DNA from: Chloroflexota bacterium
Lineage (GTDB): Bacteria; Chloroflexota; Anaerolineae; Anaerolineales; UBA11579
Assembly: GCA_018662365.1 (NCBI GenBank)
Contig: JABJGH010000053.1
Coordinates: 18,760-82,759, forward strand
Reading direction: 5' to 3'
DNA length: 64,000 nucleotides
The position numbers and the translations under genes are program-made. The notes beneath the pieces are model-generated. The model was not told the DNA's origin, searched no databases, and was given only the letters and a program-made list of their open reading frames with translations. Positions 9,273 through 17,363 of this stretch are shown in pieces. The stretch's first letter is position 1, and each line of letters starts with the position of its first letter.

Positions 9273-10574
9273 ATGGAGCGATTCTTATTTGAAACATCAG
9301 AATTCCCAAAAATCGTAGCTGAAAATATTAATGGAAGTTTGAGAATTAAGGGATGGGACCGAAACACTTTCCGAATTGATACAGATTCTCCCAACTCAGC
9401 TAACGTGGATCAGGACGGGAATACATTTAACGTTAATTCAAAGTCTGGATGTTTGTTTAGGGTTCCTTTAGAAAGTGAGATCATCGTTGAAAATGTAAGC
9501 GGGGATCTGACTATTAAATCAATTGAAAATTCATTAAACCTCGAAAACATAAATGGCCAAGTAATCCTCAAGAGTGTTGGATCCACTACATTAGAAAAAG
9601 TAAAAGGGAATTTCTCTTCTAAGCATATTGAAGGTGATCTCAAAATTGAATCCGCAAATGGCAATGTGATGATCCGAGATGTGGAAGGGAAAATTATCCT
9701 TGAAGATGGAAAGGGGAACTTTAATTTCAGCGGCATTAGCGGGGACGTTGATATAAAAACAAAAGGGAATGCAAATGTTACCCTTGAACTCGATTTTGAT
9801 GGCACATACAACATTGAAGCGGGTGGCAACATTGTCTGCCAAATTGAATCTACGATTAATGCAAACGTAAAATTTAGCAGCAAGGCAAATTCAATTCGAA
9901 TTGATACAAGGGATCAAAACGAAATTTTTGCAAATAAAGAATTCGAAATAAATCCTGAAGATGGAGACTGCAAGATTCAATTGACTGCAGTTGGAAAGAT
10001 CGAATATATCGAACTGGGAAAACACGATCATACTTCGAGCTCATTTGGTTTTGAACATTTAGATAACTTAAATAATGTTGGGGAAAACCTTAATTCTCTT
10101 GCTGACGGTATTACCCAACAGGTTTCTGAGAACTTGGGGAAATCGATAAATTCCATTACCGACCAGATCAGTTTGATTATGGACAATATTGGCAAGAATA
10201 AAACGGTCACAGAAAATGCACGCAAAACATTAAAAATAAAACAACGAGAATTGCGCGAATTGACCAAAGCACAACGGGATGTACTTAGGAAATCCAGAAA
10301 GGAGACTGGTTCGGACAAAAAAGGATCTAGGCATCGTAGGGATATTAGATTTCACGCATTTCACCAAGAGGAAAAAAATGTAGATCCAGTAAGTGACGAA
10401 GAAAGACAATTTATTTTACAAATGCTTCAAGACAAAAAGATTGATATTAATCAGGCTGAGGAACTGCTGGCAGCGCTAGAAGGAAAAGTACCAGAAATAC
10501 TAGAATCTGCGAAGAGTGAAAGTACCGCTGAGGGGCAAGACAACCCTGAAGAAACAAATGATGAAAGCAAATAA
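9273..10574 (+). CDS. DUF4097-like beta-repeat protein with C-terminal SHOCT-like motif
   Basis: Repeating NINGSLRIKGW../NVSGDLTIKSI../NINGQVILKSV/KGNFSSKHIEGDLKIESANGNVMIRDVEGKI solenoid; C-term ILQMLQDKKIDINQAEELLAALEG. Confidence 0.8.
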   Translation: MERFLFETSEFPKIVAENINGSLRIKGWDRNTFRIDTDSPNSANVDQDGNTFNVNSKSGCLFRVPLESEIIVENVSGDLTIKSIENSLNLENINGQVILKSVGSTTLEKVKGNFSSKHIEGDLKIESANGNVMIRDVEGKIILEDGKGNFNFSGISGDVDIKTKGNANVTLELDFDGTYNIEAGGNIVCQIESTINANVKFSSKANSIRIDTRDQNEIFANKEFEINPEDGDCKIQLTAVGKIEYIELGKHDHTSSSFGFEHLDNLNNVGENLNSLADGITQQVSENLGKSINSITDQISLIMDNIGKNKTVTENARKTLKIKQRELRELTKAQRDVLRKSRKETGSDKKGSRHRRDIRFHAFHQEEKNVDPVSDEERQFILQMLQDKKIDINQAEELLAALEGKVPEILESAKSESTAEGQDNPEETNDESK

Positions 10575-10599
10575 ACCCGCCAGGATATTGGAGATATAA

Positions 10600-11361
10600 A
10601 TGTCAGATTTTATAAATATTCTCGAAAAAATCGAATCTGGAGAAATAACCGCCGACGAAGGCGCCAGACTTATGCTAGAAACAAAGAATATGGAGAATAG
10701 TCAATCCTCTGATTCTAAGGTTATTAAAGATATTGAAATATTGGATCTCATCGAAAAGGGAGAATTATCAATTGAAGAAGGGTTGGAAAAATTTAGCAAC
10801 CTAGAAGGATCAACTATATCCAATAGTCCTATGGATATTTCCTCAGATGAGAAGGGAAAGAGCGAAAATCAATCCAGCCATCAGTCCATGCCAATCACCG
10901 ATATTGAAATACGGAAATGGCAAAATTGGTGGACCATCCCAGTCTTTCTCGGCTTCTCATTTGCAACCCTTTCTGCATATTGGATGAATTCAATTTATGA
11001 AAATTCGGGTACTACTTTTTGGTTCTATTTTTCGTGGATCCCCCTATTCCTGGGCATTGCCATCATGGCATTTTCATGGCCAAGTCCGAACAGAACTTGG
11101 GTCCATATTAGGGTAAAACAAGCATATGGACAAAAACCTGAAAAGATTTCAATTAGTTTACCTATTCCACTAAAATTTGTTTCTTGGGCAATAAGAATAG
11201 CAAAAACATATGGTCCAGAAAAACAATTAGCCATGATCGATGAAGTGGCGATTGATGAATTATTATCGGGGTTTAGCAAATCTGCAAACAAAGGTACACC
11301 ATTTTTTGTAGAAGTTGCTGAGGGTGATAATGGTGAAAGAGTAGAAATATACGTTGGATAG
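10600..11361 (+). CDS. Membrane protein with two SHOCT-like motifs and about two TM segments
   Basis: NILEKIESGEITADEGARLM and EILDLIEKGELSIEEGLEKF; two hydrophobic segments (WTIPVFLGFSFATLSAYW, FYFSWIPLFLGIAIMAFSW). Confidence 0.7.
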   Translation: MSDFINILEKIESGEITADEGARLMLETKNMENSQSSDSKVIKDIEILDLIEKGELSIEEGLEKFSNLEGSTISNSPMDISSDEKGKSENQSSHQSMPITDIEIRKWQNWWTIPVFLGFSFATLSAYWMNSIYENSGTTFWFYFSWIPLFLGIAIMAFSWPSPNRTWVHIRVKQAYGQKPEKISISLPIPLKFVSWAIRIAKTYGPEKQLAMIDEVAIDELLSGFSKSANKGTPFFVEVAEGDNGERVEIYVG

Positions 11362-11381
11362 TATATATAGGAGAAGTAATT

Positions 11382-11759
11382 ATGGCAACCACAGAAGAAA
11401 GAATGAAAATATTGCAAATGATCCAGGATGAAAAAGTTTCAGCCGAAGATGGCGCAAAATTATTAGCCGCCCTTTCTGAAAGTAAAAGTCGTAGGTCTCA
11501 AAACATTAACCGCAATACCGAAGGACGCTATATGCGAGTTCGTGTTACCGACATGTCCACCGGGAAAACCAAGGTGAGCGTTAATTTGCCTCTTTCATTG
11601 GTAGATGCCGGATTAAATATCGCTTCAAATTTCATTCCTGACATGAATGGCGACAGCATGGAAGGTGTTTCAGAAGCAATTCGAAACGGAATGACTGGAT
11701 TAGTTGTAGACGTTGAAGACCTTGAGGATGGAGAACACATTCAAGTTTTCATTGAATGA
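11382..11759 (+). CDS. SHOCT-like domain protein
   Basis: RMKILQMIQDEKVSAEDGAKLLAAL plus a C-terminal domain resembling that of the preceding gene. Confidence 0.7.
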   Translation: MATTEERMKILQMIQDEKVSAEDGAKLLAALSESKSRRSQNINRNTEGRYMRVRVTDMSTGKTKVSVNLPLSLVDAGLNIASNFIPDMNGDSMEGVSEAIRNGMTGLVVDVEDLEDGEHIQVFIE

Positions 11760-11772
11760 TCCTGGAGAAATT

Positions 11773-12315
11773 ATGCCACAAGTAGTAATTGAAAATACCT
11801 CAACAATAAAATCTGAGCGGAAGGTGACCATTACCAGCACAATTGGGGAAATGAACCATTCCCCTTCCGATTCTGACCATATCAACATTAAAGTAATTAA
11901 TCAATCTGGGTCAGTTCAACTCATTTTCGATTCCCCTCTTAAAACAATCGTAGAAACTGGCGATCATAATTCAAGGATAAATTTATTAGGATCGAATGCT
12001 GAAATTATATTAAATGATAATGGTGATAAGATCACTATTTCAAAAATATCAGGAAAAATAATTGCAAAAATCCGTGAGTTTGAGATCAATGATCAGGGAG
12101 TTGATCATTCCATCCAAAAACATTCAGCATCAGACCATATTAATATTCAATTCGACAAAACTGCAAGAAGTCAAACCTCGCCAATTGTTGTTCTAGTTCA
12201 AGCGAAATGGAACTTGTTTACAGAATGGTTGAGAAAATATCGAAATCTAATTACCCCAAAAGCAGACTTACATCATGGGGCTTCAAATATTTATCTTGAT
12301 AGATTTAATTTCTAG
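11773..12315 (+). CDS. Hypothetical protein, last gene of DUF2089/DUF4097 cluster
   Basis: ATG 11773 with SD GGAGAAA, in frame with the track ORF 11713-12315; MPQVVIENTSTIKSERKVTITSTIGEMNH... Confidence 0.65.
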   Translation: MPQVVIENTSTIKSERKVTITSTIGEMNHSPSDSDHINIKVINQSGSVQLIFDSPLKTIVETGDHNSRINLLGSNAEIILNDNGDKITISKISGKIIAKIREFEINDQGVDHSIQKHSASDHINIQFDKTARSQTSPIVVLVQAKWNLFTEWLRKYRNLITPKADLHHGASNIYLDRFNF

Positions 12316-12366
12316 ATCTGAAAAATTGTTTTTCACAATATGAATATAAGATTCATTATCAAAAAA

Positions 12367-12391
12367 AATGCCCAATTTTGGGCTTTTTTTA
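12367..12391. terminator. Rho-independent terminator between convergent genes
   Basis: aaaatgcccaattttgggcttttttt: GCCCA/TGGGC stem with T-tract. Confidence 0.8.
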
Positions 12392-13135
12392 TACATCCAA
12401 TCTATAACCAATTCCTCGAATTGTTGTGAGTAATTTTGGCTTTTTAGGGTCTTTTTCAATGGCCTCTCTTAGCCAACTAATGTGAACATCTAAAGTTCTC
12501 GTATCCCCCGTATAATTTGTACGCCAGACTTTTTTAAATAGATCATCTCGTTTCACAACTTCCCCCTGAAACTCCAATAACATTTTCAGTAGTCTCATCA
12601 ATCTTGGCGTCAGAGATGTTTTCTTGCCGTAACAAGTCACTTGCTTTCGGTCACTATTTATCTTTATGGGTCCTGCAACAACTATTTTTTTCTCATCGGC
12701 GGGCAACATCGGCTCAATCCGGTTGACCAATTTTCTCGAAGTAAAGGGCAGGACTAAATTTGTATTTGCACAATTATCGTTTCGAATATTTTTTTCTGGA
12801 TCAGAAATCATCATGATTGGCAAACCATTAGCCATTTCACGAATTGAATTACATATTCTTTTGCCACTGGTTCTCATCGATGCGGCATCAATTATCACCA
12901 AAGCAGGTTCCTCACTATCAATATAATCCAATGCCGCCTTTCCATTGGAAACAATATCCACAAAAAATCCTTTTTTGCGTAAAGAGGGAATAAAAATAGG
13001 ATCGCTTGTCCAGCGACCTTCTACCCATAATATTTTTGCTTCATTTGTCTTCTTGGATTTTTTTGGCATTCTGATATTATTTACCTTGTTTATCTTAAAA
13101 TATTGGTGAATTACCTTAAAATTTTCAAATCCCAT
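12389..13135 (-). CDS. OmpR-type winged-helix response regulator with atypical receiver
   Basis: C-terminal Trans_reg_C: VTCYGKKTSLTPRLMRLLKMLLEFQGEVVKRDDLFKKVWRTNYTGDTRTLDVHISWLREAIEKDPKKPKLLTTIRGIGYRL; N-terminal receiver fold lacks some canonical residues. Confidence 0.85.
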   Translation of the reverse strand: MGFENFKVIHQYFKINKVNNIRMPKKSKKTNEAKILWVEGRWTSDPIFIPSLRKKGFFVDIVSNGKAALDYIDSEEPALVIIDAASMRTSGKRICNSIREMANGLPIMMISDPEKNIRNDNCANTNLVLPFTSRKLVNRIEPMLPADEKKIVVAGPIKINSDRKQVTCYGKKTSLTPRLMRLLKMLLEFQGEVVKRDDLFKKVWRTNYTGDTRTLDVHISWLREAIEKDPKKPKLLTTIRGIGYRLDV

Positions 13136-13335
13136 AGTGGAAAGATTATACTAGAAAATTTTCCAATTTACAAACAAATTTATATTTATTCATTCATTGA
13201 CCTTTCTTTTTTTTAAAATTCCCATATTTTTTTGTAATTAGTTGCATCAGTTCTGCAACCCATGCTAAAATAATAAGCTAGATAAAACCTTCAATTATTC
13301 AAATTACCATCCATAATTGGAATGGAGCAAAAAAA

Positions 13336-13932
13336 ATGTCCGACATGATCGAAGTTGTAATTGACAGCATCCGAGTAGGGTTGATGTCTCAACAAAGAGT
13401 GGTGATTTTAAGGGAAAAAACTGACGAAAGATACCTAGCAATTTGGATTGATCCTTATATGGCGGAACAAATTACTTTCGCCCTTCAAGAAGTTGAAGTT
13501 GCACGCCCAATGTCTCATGATCTGATGAGAAACCTTTTACAATCCCTGGACGCAAGAGTTGTTAGAGTAGAAATAAACTCCCTCTCTGGTGAAGTTTTCT
13601 ATGGAAACATCATCGTAGAACAAACCGGGGGGCATCAACTTAATATTGACTCCCGTCCTTCCGATGCTTTAGCGCTTGCAGTTCGAAGTAATGTCCCTAT
13701 ATACATTTCTAAAGATGTTTTAGATGAAGCAGGAATCACTCCAGAGGAAGACATTGCAGACGAAACAATTTCCATGGAGACGACATCTCAAGGAGACTTT
13801 GCAGATTCTAAACAAAGGGATGATGCTTCTAAAGTAGAGGAAGACCCAAGTCGGCTTTCAATATTTCAAGATTTCCTAGACGACATAGGCCCCCCTCCTC
13901 CTGAAGATGGGGATGAGAAAAAAGACGATTAA
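13336..13932 (+). CDS. Bifunctional nuclease family protein (DUF151)
   Basis: MIEVVIDSIRVGL...ILREKTDERYLAIWIDPYMAEQI...HDLMRNLLQSLDARVVRVEI...IDSRPSDALALAVRSNVPIYISKDVLDEAGI. Confidence 0.9.
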   Translation: MSDMIEVVIDSIRVGLMSQQRVVILREKTDERYLAIWIDPYMAEQITFALQEVEVARPMSHDLMRNLLQSLDARVVRVEINSLSGEVFYGNIIVEQTGGHQLNIDSRPSDALALAVRSNVPIYISKDVLDEAGITPEEDIADETISMETTSQGDFADSKQRDDASKVEEDPSRLSIFQDFLDDIGPPPPEDGDEKKDD

Positions 13933-13950
13933 AATATCGGAATATATTAA

Positions 13951-15327
13951 ATGAGTGACAATTTTTCATCTCAAACAGAAGACCAACCTACCACCCAGGT
14001 TGTTCCCCATAGCCGTGAAGCAGAGGAAGCGGTAATTGGCGCTATCCTAATTAATCCTGATGCCTATTACGATGTGGCTGAATTTTTAAATGGAGCTGAT
14101 TTTTACATCCATCGCCATAGATGGATTTGGGAAACTTTCACTCGGCTACACGAACAAAGAACTCCTATCGATTTCCTCACCGTTTCTGAGGAACTAGATC
14201 AGTTAAGCCAACTTGCTGAAATTGGCGGTCCTGCCTATCTAACGACCCTTATTAACAATGTACCTACATCCCTCCATGCTGAAGCCTATGGCAGATTGGT
14301 TGAGCAAACCGCAACACGTAGGCGAATGATAGAAGCTGCAAATAAAATTGCCAAAATTGCTTATCAAGAAGACATCACCGTTGACACCGCTTTGGACCAG
14401 GCTGAAAAAGCAGTCTTTGGTGTTAGCGAGCACCGTCTTTCAACCGACCTTCAACCTATTCAAAAAGTTCTTAGTGATTACTTTGACCAGGTCAGTGATA
14501 TGGCGGACCGTGGGGAAGACGTTTTAGGAGTGCCATCCGGTTTTACACATATTGACCGACTCTTAGGTGGTCTACAACCCTCAGATCTTTTGATCATTGC
14601 GGGTCGACCCGGGCAGGGCAAAACCAGTTTTATGCTTTCCCTCGCAAAAAATGCAGCCAGAACAAGTAAAAAACATATTGCAATATTCTCAATGGAAATG
14701 TCCAACGAACAGGTTGTACAACGTTTAATTTCACAAGAAACAGGGATTGATTCTCAAAGACTGCGGTTAGGAAAGTTAACTGAACATGAATGGGAATTGT
14801 TCACTGAGGCAGTGGATTCATTTAGTCGTACAAGGATCTTTCTAGATGATACCCCAGCAATTTCTCCAACCCAAATGCGTGCAAAATGTCGGCGCTTGCA
14901 CCTCGAACACCGTTTAGATCTTGTCATCGTTGACTATTTGCAATTAATGCGCGGGGATCAGTATAACGATAATCGTGTGCAAGAAGTATCAAATATTTCT
15001 AGAAACTTAAAAGTCCTTGCCCGCGAACTCAATGTACCTGTCTTGGCAGCTGCACAGCTCTCCCGTGCGGTCGAGCAAAGAGCCGATAAAAAACCAATTC
15101 TTTCAGATCTTCGTGAATCTGGCTCACTTGAGCAGGACGCCGATATTGTGATGTTTATCTATCGAGAAGACAAGGACAATCCTGATAGTCCAATGAAGAA
15201 TGTGACCGAAATCATCATATCTAAACATCGAAATGGACCCACCGGAAGTGCCAAGCTTGTGTTTAGAGAAGAACTTGCTCAATTTGTGGATGCAGAAATG
15301 CGATATACCGATGTATCCGAGATCTAA
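13951..15327 (+). CDS. dnaB: Replicative DNA helicase
   Basis: N-term PHSREAEEAVIGAILINPDAY; Walker A AGRPGQGKTSF; LVIVDYLQLM; LSDLRESGSLEQDADIVMFIYRED. Confidence 0.97.
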   Translation: MSDNFSSQTEDQPTTQVVPHSREAEEAVIGAILINPDAYYDVAEFLNGADFYIHRHRWIWETFTRLHEQRTPIDFLTVSEELDQLSQLAEIGGPAYLTTLINNVPTSLHAEAYGRLVEQTATRRRMIEAANKIAKIAYQEDITVDTALDQAEKAVFGVSEHRLSTDLQPIQKVLSDYFDQVSDMADRGEDVLGVPSGFTHIDRLLGGLQPSDLLIIAGRPGQGKTSFMLSLAKNAARTSKKHIAIFSMEMSNEQVVQRLISQETGIDSQRLRLGKLTEHEWELFTEAVDSFSRTRIFLDDTPAISPTQMRAKCRRLHLEHRLDLVIVDYLQLMRGDQYNDNRVQEVSNISRNLKVLARELNVPVLAAAQLSRAVEQRADKKPILSDLRESGSLEQDADIVMFIYREDKDNPDSPMKNVTEIIISKHRNGPTGSAKLVFREELAQFVDAEMRYTDVSEI

Positions 15328-15341
15328 GAAAAGTATTCAAG

Positions 15342-16010
15342 ATGAAAAAATTTGAAGGTTTTCCAGTTCATTTCAATTTCACCAGAGTACCTTCCCCCTT
15401 TGTTACTGAAATTCTCCCAGAAATAGAACATCTTGGGGAGCTAATAATTTCACTTTATTATTTTTGGCGAATCGAACAAATGGAAGGGGATTTTAGATAC
15501 GTCAGAAAAAAAGATATTTTCCAAGATGAAAAACTAATTTCAAAAATAGGTATTGAGGAATTAGAAATTGGATTAAATAAAGCAGTGGATCGAGGTACTT
15601 TATTAATTTGCCAGATCGAAATTGATGGAGTAATAACTGACCTGATATTCGTGAATACCGAACGAGGGAAAAATGCTATAACGGCAATAGCAGATGGGCT
15701 TTGGACGCCAACCGGGGACCCTGAAGTGCCAATTTCGTTAGACATGGATAGACCAAATATTTTTCGGCTATACGAAGAAAATATTGGTCCCCTGACCCCA
15801 CTTATTGGGGATGCACTAAAAGATGCAGAGAAAATTTTTCCGTCTGATTGGATCATGGAAGCTATCGGAAAATCTGTCGAAAATAATGCCAGAAGTTGGC
15901 GATATGTTTTAGCAATTCTAGAAAGATGGCAAGAAGAAGGTAAAAATGTCCAAACCCAAGAAAATCGAAGAAGTTCTGAAAAAGACCGCAAAAAATATAC
16001 CGAATGGTAA
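15342..16010 (+). CDS. DnaD-domain primosome/replication-initiation protein
   Basis: C-terminal FRLYEENIGPLTPLIGDALKDAEKIFPSDWIMEAIGKSVENNARSWRYVLAILERWQEEG is DnaD-like; sits between dnaB and a dnaC-like gene. Confidence 0.85.
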   Translation: MKKFEGFPVHFNFTRVPSPFVTEILPEIEHLGELIISLYYFWRIEQMEGDFRYVRKKDIFQDEKLISKIGIEELEIGLNKAVDRGTLLICQIEIDGVITDLIFVNTERGKNAITAIADGLWTPTGDPEVPISLDMDRPNIFRLYEENIGPLTPLIGDALKDAEKIFPSDWIMEAIGKSVENNARSWRYVLAILERWQEEGKNVQTQENRRSSEKDRKKYTEW

Positions 16011-17316
16011 GTTTGCAGATTCTCCAATTCCAATTAAATCTGTAGGCGACCCTGATTGCCCACATTGCAAAGGCTTAGGTTATTTGGGCATGGATCATCC
16101 CGTGGGTCACCCGAACTTTGGGGAAGTGGAAATTTGCTCCTGCCGCGCAGAAGAAATTTCAGAATTAAACCAAAATCGTCTTTATGCTTTAAGTAATTTA
16201 AAAGAATTAAGAGAATTAACTTTCGAAAATTTCAATCCGAGAGGAAGGGTTGGGCTCAGACCCGTTCAGGCTGAATCCCTAGAATTAGCTCATACCCATG
16301 CCAAACAATTTGCTGGCAACATGAACGGTTGGTTGGTCTTACAAGGCATTTATGGTTCGGGAAAAACTCATCTAGCCGCTGCCATTTCCAATTTTGTCGT
16401 AGACTTGGGAATTCAATCCATTTTCCTAACCGTTCCCGATCTTTTGGACACCTTAAGATTTACGTATGACAACCCAAATGAATCCTTTGAAAATAAGTTT
16501 GATGAAATTAGAAATACACCCCTCCTGATATTAGATGATTTTGGGACCCAAAATGCAACAGAATGGGCTCAGGAAAAATTATTCCAGATCATAAACTTTC
16601 GTTATATCAATAAATTACCTTTGGTTATTACAACCAATCTAGACATGAAAGATATTGAAGGGCGAATAAGATCAAGATTAGAAGATCCTGAACTAGTCAC
16701 AAAGGTAAATATTCAGGCGCCAGACTATCGAAATCCCATGGATGACCGAGGGGATAATCGACTTTCTACATTACACCTCCATGGCGATCAAACCTTTGCA
16801 AATTTTCAATCTAGAAAAAATAAGGGGCTTCCTAAAGAACATTTAACCAATTTGCAGGAAGCTATAGATCAAGCCACAAAATATGCCGAATCTCCTAATG
16901 GATGGATTGTTTTCACTGGTACATATGGTTCTGGAAAAACCCATCTCGCCGCCGCGATTGCAAATTATCAATTAGACTTAGGTTTCTCACCCTCCTTTAT
17001 TGTTGTACCAGACTTATTAGATCATTTAAGGGCCACGTTCAATCCCAAAAGTTCTGTTAGTTATGACAGATTATTCGATGACATAAAGAAAACTAAATTA
17101 TTGATACTGGATGATCTAGGTACCCAATCTGCCACCCCTTGGGCGAAAGAAAAACTATATCAATTATTCAATCACCGTTATGCAGCTAAGCTCGCAACAG
17201 TGATAACAACATCAGATTATATTAAGGAAATTGATCCAAGAATAGAAAGCCGGATGCAAGATAATAGATTATGCAAGATTGTACCAATTACAGCCCCGGG
17301 GTTCACCGGGAAATAA
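15946..17316 (+). CDS. DnaC/IstB-like AAA+ helicase-loader protein with two tandem AAA+ modules
   Basis: Two Walker A (GIYGSGKTHLAAA; GTYGSGKTHLAAA), two Walker B (LLILDDFGT; LLILDDLGT), N-terminal Cys cluster CPHC...CSC. Confidence 0.9.
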   Translation: MSKPKKIEEVLKKTAKNIPNGKFADSPIPIKSVGDPDCPHCKGLGYLGMDHPVGHPNFGEVEICSCRAEEISELNQNRLYALSNLKELRELTFENFNPRGRVGLRPVQAESLELAHTHAKQFAGNMNGWLVLQGIYGSGKTHLAAAISNFVVDLGIQSIFLTVPDLLDTLRFTYDNPNESFENKFDEIRNTPLLILDDFGTQNATEWAQEKLFQIINFRYINKLPLVITTNLDMKDIEGRIRSRLEDPELVTKVNIQAPDYRNPMDDRGDNRLSTLHLHGDQTFANFQSRKNKGLPKEHLTNLQEAIDQATKYAESPNGWIVFTGTYGSGKTHLAAAIANYQLDLGFSPSFIVVPDLLDHLRATFNPKSSVSYDRLFDDIKKTKLLILDDLGTQSATPWAKEKLYQLFNHRYAAKLATVITTSDYIKEIDPRIESRMQDNRLCKIVPITAPGFTGK

Positions 17317-17363
17317 TTTAAAGGTTTTCTTCACTTCTCCTAAATTAATAGGTTAATTAACCC

